In this document: positions 40,843-49,385 of the stretch, one piece after another | How positions within the stretch are numbered: the first letter of the stretch is position 1 | How the letters are laid out: the number at the start of each line of letters is the position of its first letter | Made by a program: the position numbers and the translations under genes | NCBI GenBank assembly: GCA_022606425.2 | Contig: JAHDVF020000988.1 | Span: forward strand, 620,001 to 684,000 | Length of the DNA stretch: 64,000 nt | Direction of reading: 5' to 3' | Origin: Lepidostoma basale | Taxonomy: Eukaryota > Arthropoda > Insecta > Trichoptera > Lepidostomatidae | The notes under the pieces: generated by a model | Told to the model about the DNA's origin: nothing | Databases searched by the model: none | Seen by the model: the letters and a program-made list of their open reading frames with translations, nothing else

Positions 40843-40981
40843 AATGTCATAAAATTTACTTTGTATGCTTCGGCAGCTCTTCGAATAGATAATTTTTTTT
40901 TCTGTTACTTCTTTAGCTGCTCTTTTGTAGGTCTCCTCGGAAATTTTACCTCTATTGTTTTTTTTTATATGTCCGTACCAT
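40843..40981 (-). pseudogene. Pogo transposase N-terminus (psq-type HTH)
   Basis: The minus strand begins ATG at 40981 and reads MVRTYKKK. After a one-base slip in an A run it continues RGKFSEETYKRAAKEVTEK and RAAEAYKVNFMT. This is the start of the pipsqueak-type helix-turn-helix used for DNA binding by pogo/Tigger transposases. Two frameshifts in A tracts disable it. Confidence 0.8.
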
Positions 40982-41507
40982 TGTTATATAAAATCTAAAA
41001 CAATAATAATAAATAGTTTAATAATTTTATATAAATATGCCATTTGAAGTAGAAAGGAAACGTAGTGGGGCTAGTTGTTACAGTAACAACTTGCCCCCCC
41101 ATTGTTGTAACAACTACCCCCCCTGACCCAAAATTAAAACAAATTGCTATAACATTAACACGGAAAGTGTCATTATTTCGATATATTATCTGAATGTAAG
41201 CAGAGACATGTAGAGTTTTAACAATTTACTTAGAATCAACTTACCTCTTATAGTTAGTGAACAATTAAACTTCAAAATCAGTTAACGAAAGTTACTTTCA
41301 GATATGAAATACACTATAATCGGTTTTATTTTAATTACGCACGACCGGCAAGAGCGACGTTCCGTCGAGCACCGCGGACACAATACCTAGACATACTGTG
41401 CGACACGTACGCCACAGAACCTAGTGGTGGGGGAGTTATTTAGGATGTAACAACTTGCCCCTGTAACAACTAGCCCCCCCTTCCTCTACCCAAAAATATT
41501 AAACAAA

Positions 41508-41860
41508 ACTAACTACCTAACTAACTAACCATCTTGCCGTCTCCCCTAAGGGGTAGGCAGAAAGAAAGGACTGACACACTTTTCTTTTCAGACATATTTC
41601 TTTCGCTTCCTCAACATTCATACATCGTGTCATGCACGCGCGTCGATTTCTCTGACTACTCACGTGGCCGAAATTCAATATTTCATTTATTTGATCGTGC
41701 CACGTTTTCCTCGGTCTTCCTCCATTTCTAGTTCCATTTACATCATTGGCATCTACTTTTTTTACTATTCTTTCTTCATTCATTATTTCAATGTGTCCAA
41801 ACCATCTTTGATCCTTTCATAAGAAGTGAATGCGGTGCGAATGATGGTGTTATGAACAAA
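41508..41860 (-). pseudogene. RTE-A 3' part with TTAG tail
   Basis: The minus strand reads RIVKKVDANDVNGTRNGGRP, RKTWHDQINEILNFGHVSSQ, RNRRACMTRCMNVEEAKEI and YPLGETARW. The tail is (TTAG)n at 41508-41528. It abuts the right end of the pogo element by about 20 bp. The frame 41517-41783 is open. A copy of the same subfamily is at 47226-47722. Confidence 0.85.
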
Positions 41861-42129
41861 ATAATAATAAACTATTGTAATTAATTACAGTTTATGGAAA
41901 TATGACATAATGGCATGTACAATATTTTCATCTCATTTATTGTTTATTTAACAATGATGTAAAACTCCATTCACGCTCTAGTTTCAATTTAAATTGGTTT
42001 GCAGCAGTAGCATTTTTTGCTGATTCTTGGAAAGCCTCTTGGGCCTTTTAATGTGGCAGTTTCCCGTTGCTTTCGATATTTATGTACAGTAGGTTAATTG
42101 AATCCAAATACTGAATACCGTTTTTAAGC

Positions 42130-42215
42130 TATTGATTCTTTTGACATGTGATAGGTAGCTAATCTAACGCCATTTTATCGTCACGTGAATTCTACACCAT
42201 ACCATGTTTTACTTC
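42130..42215 (-). mobile_element. SINE-1 fragment
   Basis: It has GACATGTGATAGGTAGCTAA and TCACGTGAATTCTACACCA, the SINE-1 body in minus orientation. Head and tail are missing. Confidence 0.6.
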
Positions 42216-42219
42216 TGTT

Positions 42220-42880
42220 TCAATAAATCTCACACGAAATAAAATACTAACAAAATTCAAGCAATACAATGTGCTTATTCCCCGGTATTACTAGCAGTTG
42301 CGTAAGCATCATTTTACCCAACTCAAAAAGTAACGAATATAATATTTTTTAACCGTTCGCGATTTTAGCAGGTAACAAATTCAAATTTTAATTAACGTTA
42401 TAAATCCCAACTTTATCTCAATTCGAGCACGAATATTTCGGCCGTATTTACCAAAATAAAGCGCTGTTCACACAATGCAAATGCGGAGATCCCTAATTTG
42501 CTTTGCTGGGTTTTTTACACTGCTAATTGCGTTGCTCGCGGGCTGAAACCACGGCTGATAAATTATTGTCACGTTTCTTTATGGTAATTCCTCCCCAAAC
42601 CCAAAGGCGCAAAGTCTACTTGAGTTTATATGAGTTTTAATTGGGAACAAAAGAATGCTAAATCAAAAGCCCCAAACGGGGAAAGTAACTTCGGCTTTTC
42701 ATGGCTAGTTTAAGCCCGCTCCGGCAATATAAAATCTAAATATGGATGACGAAAGTTCTGCCATCCAAAGAATAATCAAGTAAAGATAAAGGGCTTAAAG
42801 AGGTTTTTGCATGCACGCTGTAGGGACATTTTTATTGTTTCAAGTTGTCGCCTCGCTTATTCTCGTGTATAGGATGCCTT
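42220..42880. other. Region without genes, possible conserved block
   Basis: Balanced, unique sequence (CCCGGTATTACTAGCAGTTG, GGCGCAAAGTCTACTTGAG, GGCTAGTTTAAGCCCGCTCC). No long frame. Its texture resembles conserved non-coding DNA. Confidence 0.35.
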
Positions 42881-42885
42881 AAAAA

Positions 42886-43050
42886 ATGTTAAATAAAACG
42901 ATGTAATATATTTTAACTACTTCCTATTTTGTATTTATTTCGACAGCAACCTGTTTCGCCAGACTCGGTGGCATCGACAGACTGGTCACTGTCTAACTAA
43001 AGACAAAAGAGGATGTAGTTAAAAAGAAACATCGTTTTATTTTATACAAC
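42886..43050. repeat. HHR-3 palindrome, copy 2
   Basis: The left arm holds a minus-strand hammerhead-like block at 42944-42984: stem I CAGT/GCTG, core CTGTCGA, T, stem II GCCA/TGGC, GAAAC, AG, GTT. The right arm (GTCACTGTCTAACTAAAGAC) has lost its hammerhead part. Confidence 0.65.
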
Positions 43051-43480
43051 ATTTTGAATGTAAACAAATACTTGTAGACGAATACTGGATTTTATTTACC
43101 CATTGCGGGTTATCAATTCAAGGATTAATTTTATCTCAATAGAGACGAAGATGCAAACTGGAAACTTAATATGGTGATCGAGGTGTTTACAGGACATATG
43201 ACCTGTCATTGGTTAGGTTAAGCGCACGCTTTATGTAATTACAACATTCCTCATTCCACCTTTCTTATGACCACCATGTCTGACAAATTTTTGGAAGTTG
43301 TATATATGTTAATATCCAACACCACAATTTACATGTCAGTTTCAATGCGCCATCTATGAAGATTAGATTTATACACATACAACCCAACCAATGACAGGTC
43401 ATAAATCCTGTAAACACCTCGATCACCACATTCAGTTTCCAGTTTGTATCTTCGTCTCTATTGAGATAAAATTAATCCCT
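43050..43480. repeat. Family L, opposed pair
   Basis: 43050-43320 is family L in minus orientation (from ACATTTTGAATGTAAACAAA through TCTCAATAGAGACGAAGATG to TGACAAATTTTTGGAAG). 43372-43480 is a plus-strand 3' half (ACCCAACCAATGACAGGTCA to TATTGAGATAAAATTAATCC). As at 8250, two halves form an inverted pair. Confidence 0.65.
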
Positions 43481-43482
43481 GA

Positions 43483-43560
43483 ATCGTTTTATTTAATTAT
43501 TATTTAAAATGAACTTCCATCAAGAGATTTCAGTAAAATCATTTGATTATCTTATTCAAA
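43483..43560 (+). repeat. HHR-3 3' flank
   Basis: AATCGTTTTATTTAATTATT followed by AACTTCCATCAAGAGATTTC is the conserved tail of the HHR-3 unit. It lies 430 bp from the palindrome at 42886, with the L pair inserted between, so L copies probably inserted into an HHR-3 element. Confidence 0.6.
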
Positions 43561-43772
43561 ATATGTGTATAAAAACCAATACTAAATTTTATTTAAAAAA
43601 TAATTGTATTTTATAATATATCCCCTGTAACAATGATGGCATTTGAAACCCTAAGATACACAAGTAGAGCTTTAAGCTGGCAAAAAAGTATGATAAATGC
43701 TGTAGAAATGAGATCACTGAGAAGAATATGCGGAAAAACGTTGTTATAACGATATTATAAAATACCTGAATC

Positions 43773-43850
43773 TTCTTCTTCTCCTTCTATACAATTGATA
43801 TGTTCCTGTAATCAGGCTGGCAACTCTCGGGAAGCAGAGAAATATAATAC
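43773..43850 (-). mobile_element. RTE-D 3' tail inserted in RTE-A
   Basis: Plus-strand TTCTTCTTCTCCTTCTATAC and TTCCTGTAATCAGGCTGGCA match the antisense 3' end at 52905-52950. Flanks AAAATACCTGAA and TAATACCAAACC resemble each other and the RTE-A sequence GAATACCGAACG, so they may be a diverged target duplication. Confidence 0.65.
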
Positions 43851-43924
43851 CAAACCACGAAATATGGGAGAAATGTAAGCCAGAAGATTGCATCATAAAT
43901 TAAACTTAAAAAAGATTCTAATCT

Positions 43925-44032
43925 GTTAAATTAAATAACTTTGTTTTTTGTATCACAATTGTATTTTATTTTACACAACAGCTGTTTCATCAACCTATGT
44001 TGACATCATCAGGTGTTACAATAGAGAAAACA
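43925..44032 (-). repeat. HHR-2 repeat, copy 1
   Basis: The unit AATAACTTTGTTTTTTGTAT, CACAATTGTATTTTATTTTA and the hammerhead block is shared with 46440-46555 and 55730-55905. It interrupts RTE-A sequence, so it is a mobile repeat. Confidence 0.65.
43973..44016 (-). ncRNA. Candidate hammerhead ribozyme (HHR-2)
   Basis: On the minus strand stem I is ACAC (44016-44013) with GTGT (43976-43973). The core is the canonical CTGATGA, then one extra T. Stem II starts GTCAAC, loop ATAG, GTTGAT (one G-U pair). GAAA follows, then C-AGCT-G and T-T as mini stem III and cleavage site (GUU). Every conserved core base of the hammerhead is present. The only oddity is the extra base between the core and stem II. 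Confidence 0.55.
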
Positions 44033-44389
44033 AAGTTAGATTAAGTAAGAGTGATAAAAGAAACCGAGGACGACCAAGGAATGCAGAGCATGACCAAATT
44101 AATCAATCACTAAATTTCGGCTACATTTGAAGTGGGGAAAATCAACGAACGTGCATGTCAAGATGTACGAGTATGTCATGACAGAGCAATATGGCGGTCC
44201 ATCCTTTTTACCTACCCCTCCGAAGAAATGGTGTAATGGTTACTTAGTTGTGTATATATATGATGAAATTCATCGAGAAACCAAATAACTGATCATACCA
44301 AAGCCACATTGTGTGGATAAATTAGCAGTTGACATAACTTGTTTTTTCTTGGTTTTTATTTATTTTGATTTGATAAAAATCACAAACAT

Positions 44390-44820
44390 TACAGACAAAC
44401 AATTCCAGATCGTTTGCAATTACATTATAAAAAGAGAGGCATTAAAAAAAATTGAGATTAAGAATAAGAAAAAATCATAACATTGATATTGCATCCCCGA
44501 GGCAACTCACACTATCACGAAATATGTCGACCTCCGAGGCGATCCGATTAAGCAATAACACCCTACCCACAGGCATAACCATTGGCAGGTTGGTTCTGCC
44601 GCGCGGCAAATAAAACAATCTGTGCTGTCTTTGACGAAGGTCAAAGACAGCACAGGGACAAATAGACCTACATCACTCAGGACATCCGAGTTCTGTATAG
44701 GGCCGCCAATCAGCTGAAAGAAGTGAACTCCCAAGTGAATATTCCTCCTTCTCTCCAATGATTGGTAGCTTAGCATACCTAGCAAAAAATTGTTACAGCC
44801 TCTTAATTGGGGGATACAAT
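44390..44820 (-). mobile_element. Jockey/CR1-like 3' end
   Basis: The minus strand reads LGMLSYQSLERRRNIHLGVH, FFQLIGGPIQNSDVLSDVGL, FVPV and CRAAEPTCQWLCLWVG, homologous to 39009-39503. A short duplicated stretch GACAGCACAG / CTGTGCTGTC (44620-44660) makes a local hairpin absent from other copies. Confidence 0.75.
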
Positions 44821-44824
44821 TTGA

Positions 44825-45055
44825 TTTTTAATTGTAAATAATATATACTATATATTTTGTACACATATTTTATATACTTTATATATCCCATTTTGTATAC
44901 CATTTTGTTTATTTAGTTTTTATAATACCCTGACATAATAATGACAACACATTATTGCCTCCTGGAAATAGATGTAAAACTTCATGTTCGGTATTTAGCA
45001 TTGACAAAAACAACTGTTTTCTAGATTTTTAAATATAGGTGATGTTAAATATATG
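44825..45055. other. AT-rich region without recognised genes
   Basis: Runs of TATATA and no frame of note. Confidence 0.35.
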
Positions 45056-45059
45056 AGGT

Positions 45060-45445
45060 TTTTAAACTGCCGAAATTGTTTCTACAGACTGTCAATTTGA
45101 CAGTTGACAGTTGATTTGTAGTTAATATGTTTTGCCATTTTACCATGAAAAGACTGACGTCAGAACAGCGCTTGCAAATTGCAAATAAATTTTGAAAATC
45201 ATGGTTCGGTTCGCCAAACTTATCGTGCACTATGTCCATTTTACGGTTGACATAATCGTCCATCCGAGCAAGTTTTTCGGAAGATCGTGGATCGTTTTCG
45301 CACCACGTACACTCTAGTGGATACTACGCATCCACAATGCCGACAATTGTCGAAAATTGGACTTCACGATTGCGCTTCTTTCGAGCTAGCCGTGGCGCTC
45401 ATATGCCCGGAATCATACGTAATGGCATAACATTATATATTAAAT
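45060..45445 (+). pseudogene. Mariner-like element, HTH-coding fragment
   Basis: From 45149 the plus strand reads MKRLTSEQRLQIANKF, then in another frame ENHGSVRQTYRALCPFYG, HNRPSEQVFRKIVDRFRTTY and TLVDTTHPQC. This is the N-terminal helix-turn-helix domain often annotated as DUF4817 in insect mariner/IS630-type elements. Frameshifts and stops break it and the DDE domain is missing. Upstream lies the palindrome CTGTCAATTTGACAGTTGACAG. A deletion derivative is at 16385-16585. Confidence 0.75.
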
Positions 45446-45451
45446 AAAGCC

Positions 45452-45545
45452 AATATCACAGACATTAACATTATTTTAATGCGTTTTTTTTTTCATTTTG
45501 AATATGTATTGTATACCTCTAAAAAAACACACATAATAAGAGGGT
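45452..45545 (+). repeat. Family Q single arm
   Basis: AAAGCCAATATCACAGACAT, TTAACATTATTTTAATGCGT and GTATTGTATACCTCTAAAAA match 16205-16380. It lies next to the mariner-like fragment, as at 16205, so Q may be the terminal part of that element. Confidence 0.6.
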
Positions 45546-45549
45546 TTTT

Positions 45550-46440
45550 TTTTCAAATTCGATCTATCGTCATTTAATAATACCCCCAGTAAAGCAAAAT
45601 GTGTTATTATCATATAATGTGTCTTTTTAATTATAACGGACGTTTTCATTAACAATGCTTTAACAGTGCTTTCTTTGAAGTTCTTTGTTTTTAAAGGATT
45701 TTATTTTTATGTGTAATAGGTATATAATATAAAAATAATTGAAGAACAACGAAAATAAGTGAATGCAAAGTACCTTAAATGTGAAAGTTTAAAATACAAA
45801 GAGATAATAGCATTTTACCTTTTTTACAAAACATAAACGATGAAGACCCAATTCGTAATAAAACGGCATTATTTTCCATGCAATGGGAAAATTATTTTGC
45901 AAAATATTTTTTATTTTTTTGTTCAGTGCGGTGGGCGTGTCGTTACACGAATGAAAAGAAAGGAAATGTTGTGTAAAAGCGGCATTAGGAGATATTTGGG
46001 AGGAGGGAATAGAGAACAGCCCTGTTAATAGCCTCGCGGTACAACTGATCACTCGGGGGGAAGATTGGAAGCTGAAAATTAATATTCAAAGAAGAACCTG
46101 CGACCGTCAAAGGGAAATATAACCGGATTCCGGGGAAATGTCCCCGAGTCATTTGTAGGCTTCTTAATAAAATCCGCAGAATCCGTAAAGATTCCGTACC
46201 GCACAACTTGATTTTAAGACATCGTTTCATCTCTGGAAAACTTGATTTCACCAGTTGAACGTGTCTTAATTATAAGGCTACTTCTATTTATATATAATAT
46301 ATATTTTATTTATATACATATATTTACATATATTTTTTTAAGTCTTTCTGAAAAAGAACGTTTGTTCTTCTTAGAGTGAATTCGATTGATTCGATAAGAT
46401 TTCCCTATTTTTTTGCTAATTTATATTATACAAAAAATAC
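45550..46440. other. Region without genes, possible conserved block
   Basis: AT-rich, with a balanced block at 45850-46260 (GCGGTGGGCGTGTCGTTACA, GGATTCCGGGGAAATGTCCC). Three overlapping frames on both strands (45789-46251) show no family signature. Confidence 0.3.
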
Positions 46441-46555
46441 TATTTAAACTGCTAAACTAAATAACTTTATTTTATGTTTCACGATTGTATTTTATTTTAC
46501 GCGACAGCTGTTTCGTCAACCTATATTGGCATCATCAGGTGTTACAATAATTTTT
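46440..46555 (-). repeat. HHR-2 repeat, copy 2
   Basis: It shares CTAAATAACTTTATTTTATG, CACGATTGTATTTTATTTTA and the hammerhead block with 43925-44032. Confidence 0.65.
46499..46542 (-). ncRNA. Candidate hammerhead ribozyme (HHR-2)
   Basis: On the minus strand: stem I ACAC/GCGT (one A-C mismatch), canonical core CTGATGA, one extra T, stem II GCCAAT-x-AGGTTGAC, GAAA, C-AGCT-G and the preferred cleavage triplet GTC. Combining this copy with 43973-44016 gives a consensus that keeps all core bases and pairs in all three helices. Confidence 0.5.
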
Positions 46556-46624
46556 CAAATGTCAAATTTTCGTGATTTTTCGAACTTTTATGTGTATTTG
46601 TTCCTATGTCAATTGACATAAGAT

Positions 46625-46960
46625 CAAATTTATTCTACTTTCATATTGCTTCCATTCATAAGAGTCGGCATAAGAACATCATTATGCACTGCCATCTTAG
46701 CTTTTTTGGATAAGTTTTTGATTGAGAAGACAACTATAAGTGCACTATTCACTTTGTTGTCTGCCCCAATCCTTCTTTATGCCTCTCCACTCGCCCATAA
46801 TTCGTAAACATTCTACCCAAATACACGAACAAATCTACTTGCTCCAAATTTTCACCATTCAGGCTAATGTTGCAGACAGTCATGATTTCTTATTTTTCAA
46901 AAATCATTACGTTGGACTTATTCACATGCATACATACTATTCACCAGGATTTGTAGTAAA
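46625..46960 (-). mobile_element. RTE-A fragment
   Basis: The minus strand carries NKSNVMIFEK-like residues, then SLNGENLEQVDLFVYLGRMF and TTK-x-VHL remains, matching the segment 6540-6780 of the best copy (KSKMMVFERED, EENLEQVGEFVYLGSVF). Stops are frequent. Confidence 0.75.
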
Positions 46961-46963
46961 TTA

Positions 46964-47224
46964 TAATATTATTTTTATTTTTTTGGTGAATCGCTCTTTA
47001 GATCACGACAGCATGAGCCAAATCGAGTAAGGGGTATTTATTATAGCTATCATAGTGATTCACGTGAGATGTGATAGGTAGCTAATCTATCGCCATTTAA
47101 TTGTCACGTGAATTCTATACCAGACCAAAGACAGTGTGACAATAACACTGCCCTCGCCGGGAATCAAACCCGGAACCTTCGGAGTGGCAGTCAATGCACT
47201 TATCACTCAGGCACGAAGGTCGTC
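46964..47224 (-). mobile_element. SINE-1, near full length
   Basis: The minus strand begins GACGACCTTCGTGCCTGAGT, with the A-box side, and has a B-box GGGTTTGATTCCCGG (one change from GGTTCGATTCCC). The body and an AT-rich tail near 46964 follow. It is flanked directly by RTE-A copies on both sides. Confidence 0.8.
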
Positions 47225-47225
47225 T

Positions 47226-47722
47226 TATTTATAACTAACTAACTAGCTAACTAACCATCACGCCGTCTCCTCGAAGGGGTAGACAGAAAGAATGGACTGC
47301 CACACTTTTCTTTACTGACATCTTTCTCTCGCTTCCTCAACATTCATATATCGTGTCATGCACGCGCGTCGATTTCTCTGACTCTTCACATGACCGACAT
47401 TCAATATTTGATTTATTTGATCGTGCCACGTTTTCCTCGGTCTTCCTCTATTTCTGGTTCCATTTACATCATTAACATATAATTTGTTTACCATTCTTTC
47501 TTCATTCATTCTTTCCATATGTCCAAACCATCTTAATGATCCTTTCATTATTTTGTTCATGACACCATCATTCGCACCGCATTCAGTTCTTATATTTTCA
47601 TTCGACACTCTATCATACACAGAGTATCCACACATTCGTCTAAGAGATCTCATTTCTACTGCATTTATTCTATTTTCATCCTTCTTTTGCCAGTTCCATG
47701 CTTCGCTTCCATACTACTCTTA
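47226..47722 (-). pseudogene. RTE-A 3' part with TTAG tail
   Basis: A 113-codon minus-strand frame (47312-47653) reads MRSLRRMCGYSVYDRVSNEN, IRTECGANDGVMNKIMKGSL, RWFGHMERMNEERMVNKLYV, NDVNGTRNRGRPRKTWHDQI, NQILNVGHVKSQRNRRACMT and NVEEARERCQ. The 3' end GGAGACGGCGTGATGG runs into (TTAG)n interrupted by one AGC (47226-47255). This is among the youngest-looking copies, in the same subfamily as 41508. Confidence 0.85.
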
Positions 47723-47724
47723 GG

Positions 47725-48040
47725 CTTTATATAATATTAATCACGGTGTGTTACTATTATTTCCGTAGATTTTTCTAACGGTCTGTAATAATACAAACCT
47801 TCCGAACGTTCGGTCTAGTGTTCTTTGTTGTCCGGAAGTCTAGTAAAGGACGCCTGAGAGAACAGCATCCGTAACAAAAAAATGATCAAAATAATCAGAA
47901 AGGATTTTTACGCCGGCATGGAGACTTTGAAGCCTGTTCCACGTGCACAGATCAAAAAGGCGCTAACACAAATAGTACACCAGCTGGGATCTAATATTAG
48001 TACAGAGGAATAAAAAAGGAAAAATCAACGTTTTATTTCA
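47725..48040 (+). other. Unassigned region with a 43-codon open frame
   Basis: The frame 47882-48013 reads MIKIIRKDFYAGMETLKPVP, RAQIKKALTQIVHQLGSNIS and TEE with a stop. It could be a last exon or a transposon remnant. No family is recognised and an upstream AG (TCCGTAACAAAA context) is weak. Confidence 0.25.
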
Positions 48041-48259
48041 TTCTAAAATACCGGAAATAAATCACAACAACGACATGTATTTTGATAATCTGCTTGGTTT
48101 AATTTTAAATGAATTAATTGTACGACCAAGGCTGATGGGAAGATGAAAATGGGAGAGATGGGGTGAAGCGGAGGACACGAGGAGTGAGAGACGAATAATA
48201 ATGGAGGAAAAGGCTCGATATGGGCTGCAGCGCACAATTTGTAGCTAAAAAAAATGTTT

Positions 48260-48580
48260 ACGGCAATTGAGTTCAAATGAATTGTTGTATACACAAAAAA
48301 TGTTTCATAAGGATTTATTGTATCTCAATAGAGACGAAGATGTGAATTGTTTTTTGGAAATAGAATATGGTGGTTGAGGCGTTTACAGGACTTATGATCT
48401 GTCATTGGTTGGGTTAAGCGATCGCTTTATGTAATACAACATTCCCCATTCCACACTTCTTACGAGCACCAAGTCTGACAAATTTTTGAAAGATACCATG
48501 CTGAGAAACACTTCACATTTTTGAGTTCAATCTACACTAGCGCCATCTATTAAGATTAAATGTAAGCACAATGGCAACAA
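48260..48580 (-). mobile_element. Family L copy
   Basis: Minus orientation: AAGGATTTATTGTATCTCAA, TAGAGACGAAGATGTGAATT, GATCTGTCATTGGTTGGGTT and AGCGCCATCTATTAAGATTA on the plus strand are reverse complements of the L landmarks. Nearly full length. Confidence 0.7.
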
Positions 48581-48611
48581 AAAAGAAAATATTTTATACA
48601 TTTTTAATGAC

Positions 48612-48740
48612 AAAAAAAACAAAAACAAACCATCACACCGTTTCCCCGTAGGGGTAGGCAGAGAGAATGGACCGCCACACTACTCTATCCTGGCACACCT
48701 CTCTAGCTTCCTCCACATTCATACAGCGAGTCATACACGA
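48612..48740 (-). mobile_element. RTE-A 3' end
   Basis: The minus strand carries MTRCMNVEEAREVCQDRVVW and RSILSAYPYGETV-like coding, then the tail (TTTG)/(TTTTTG)n at 48612-48636. It is cut upstream at the inverted-repeat arm 48738. Confidence 0.75.
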
Positions 48741-48897
48741 GACAGTTGATGGAAGGATTTCATTCGTCCATCACCAAGGGATAGCAGTATCTAAATACAT
48801 TATTTTAAAATAATTAAACATCTTCTTTCTATTAACGACAAACCCTCCACAATGTCAACAAAAAAGAAAATATATGGTCATTTTTATGACAAAAACA

Positions 48898-48948
48898 ACG
48901 AAAATAAAAAAACAAACCATCGCGCCGTTTTCCCGTAGGGGTAGGAGC
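48898..48948 (-). mobile_element. Minimal RTE-A 3' end
   Basis: Only CGCGCCGTTTTCCCGTAGGG plus the AAAAACAAACC tail (antisense) remains. The upstream A-rich flank AACAAAAAAGAAAATATATG repeats the flank of the copy at 48612 (AACAAAAAAGAAAATATTTT), so the two ends share a duplicated neighbourhood. Confidence 0.65.
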
Positions 48949-49144
48949 CATTTTTATGACCATTCCTACAAATCTATCATGCCATTGATACGACGAAGAA
49001 GCATTAGCTATATTACAAACATGCACGGTATTTTAGTTACCAATGTAATACCAAGGTAATTCAAAATAAAAGTCATATTCTTCATAAAAAAAACGATGGT
49101 ATTTCATTCAGGTTTATTTGTTATTTTTTTTTTTTTTTAAAGAC

Positions 49145-49288
49145 TTACATCAAAGATTTAAATCAATGATATTAGAATTTATTTTACAATCTTTAATATG
49201 AGCAGAAATAGCTCATTATTATTAAGAAGGAATCTGGTCCCCTAGATTAGGAGTCAAGCGTTCTATCCCCTAGACCACCACCCGTTTA
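49145..49288 (-). mobile_element. SINE-2 copy
   Basis: The minus strand starts GGGTGGTGGTCTAGGGGATA and continues GGGGACCAGATTCC (decayed B-box), AATGAGCTATTTCTGCTCAT and TGTAAAATAAATTCTAATAT, homologous to 32972-33125. A poly-T run (its A tail) is at 49122-49138. Confidence 0.65.
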
Positions 49289-49310
49289 ATATTATAATAT
49301 TTACTTACTT

Positions 49311-49385
49311 ACTTAGACAGCCGTTGTCGTCTACTGCTAGACATAGGCCTCCCCATACTTCTCCACGTATCTCGAGTTGGTTTAA
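49311..49385 (-). mobile_element. Non-LTR 3' scrap
   Basis: GACAGCCGTTGTCGTCTACT and AGACATAGGCCTCCCC are the antisense of a conserved block at the C-terminus of many insect RTE/CR1-type retrotransposons. It is too short to assign further. Confidence 0.55.

Larger units (their letters stand above)
39797..41486 (-). mobile_element. Pogo-like DNA transposon, internally deleted
   Basis: The ends are inverted repeats GGGGAAGGGGGGGCTAG (left) and, as complement of the right end, GAGGAAGGGGGGGCTAG. TA flanks both sides (39795-39796 and 41487-41488), the target duplication of Tc1/mariner-pogo elements. Subterminal CTAGTTGTTAC or CAAGTTGTTAC motifs recur near 39810, 40000, 40020, 41080, 41100 and 41450 and may be transposase binding sites. 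Coding runs on the minus strand: a psq-type N-terminus (40843-40981) and a zinc finger end (40128-40330). The DDE catalytic domain is absent, and an RTE-A copy sits in the gap. Confidence 0.85.
43655..44250 (+). mobile_element. RTE-A copy split by two later insertions
   Basis: The piece 43670-43772 reads LSWQKSMINAVEMRSLRRIC. After an insert it resumes (about 43850-43920) with NMGEM-like remains and AEDCIIN-like residues. After a second insert it resumes 44032-44250 with SDKRNRGRPRNAEHDQINQS and ends YPSEEMV before TAATGGTTACTTAG. The inserts are an RTE-D tail (43773-43850, minus) and an HHR-2 repeat (43925-44032). Confidence 0.75.
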
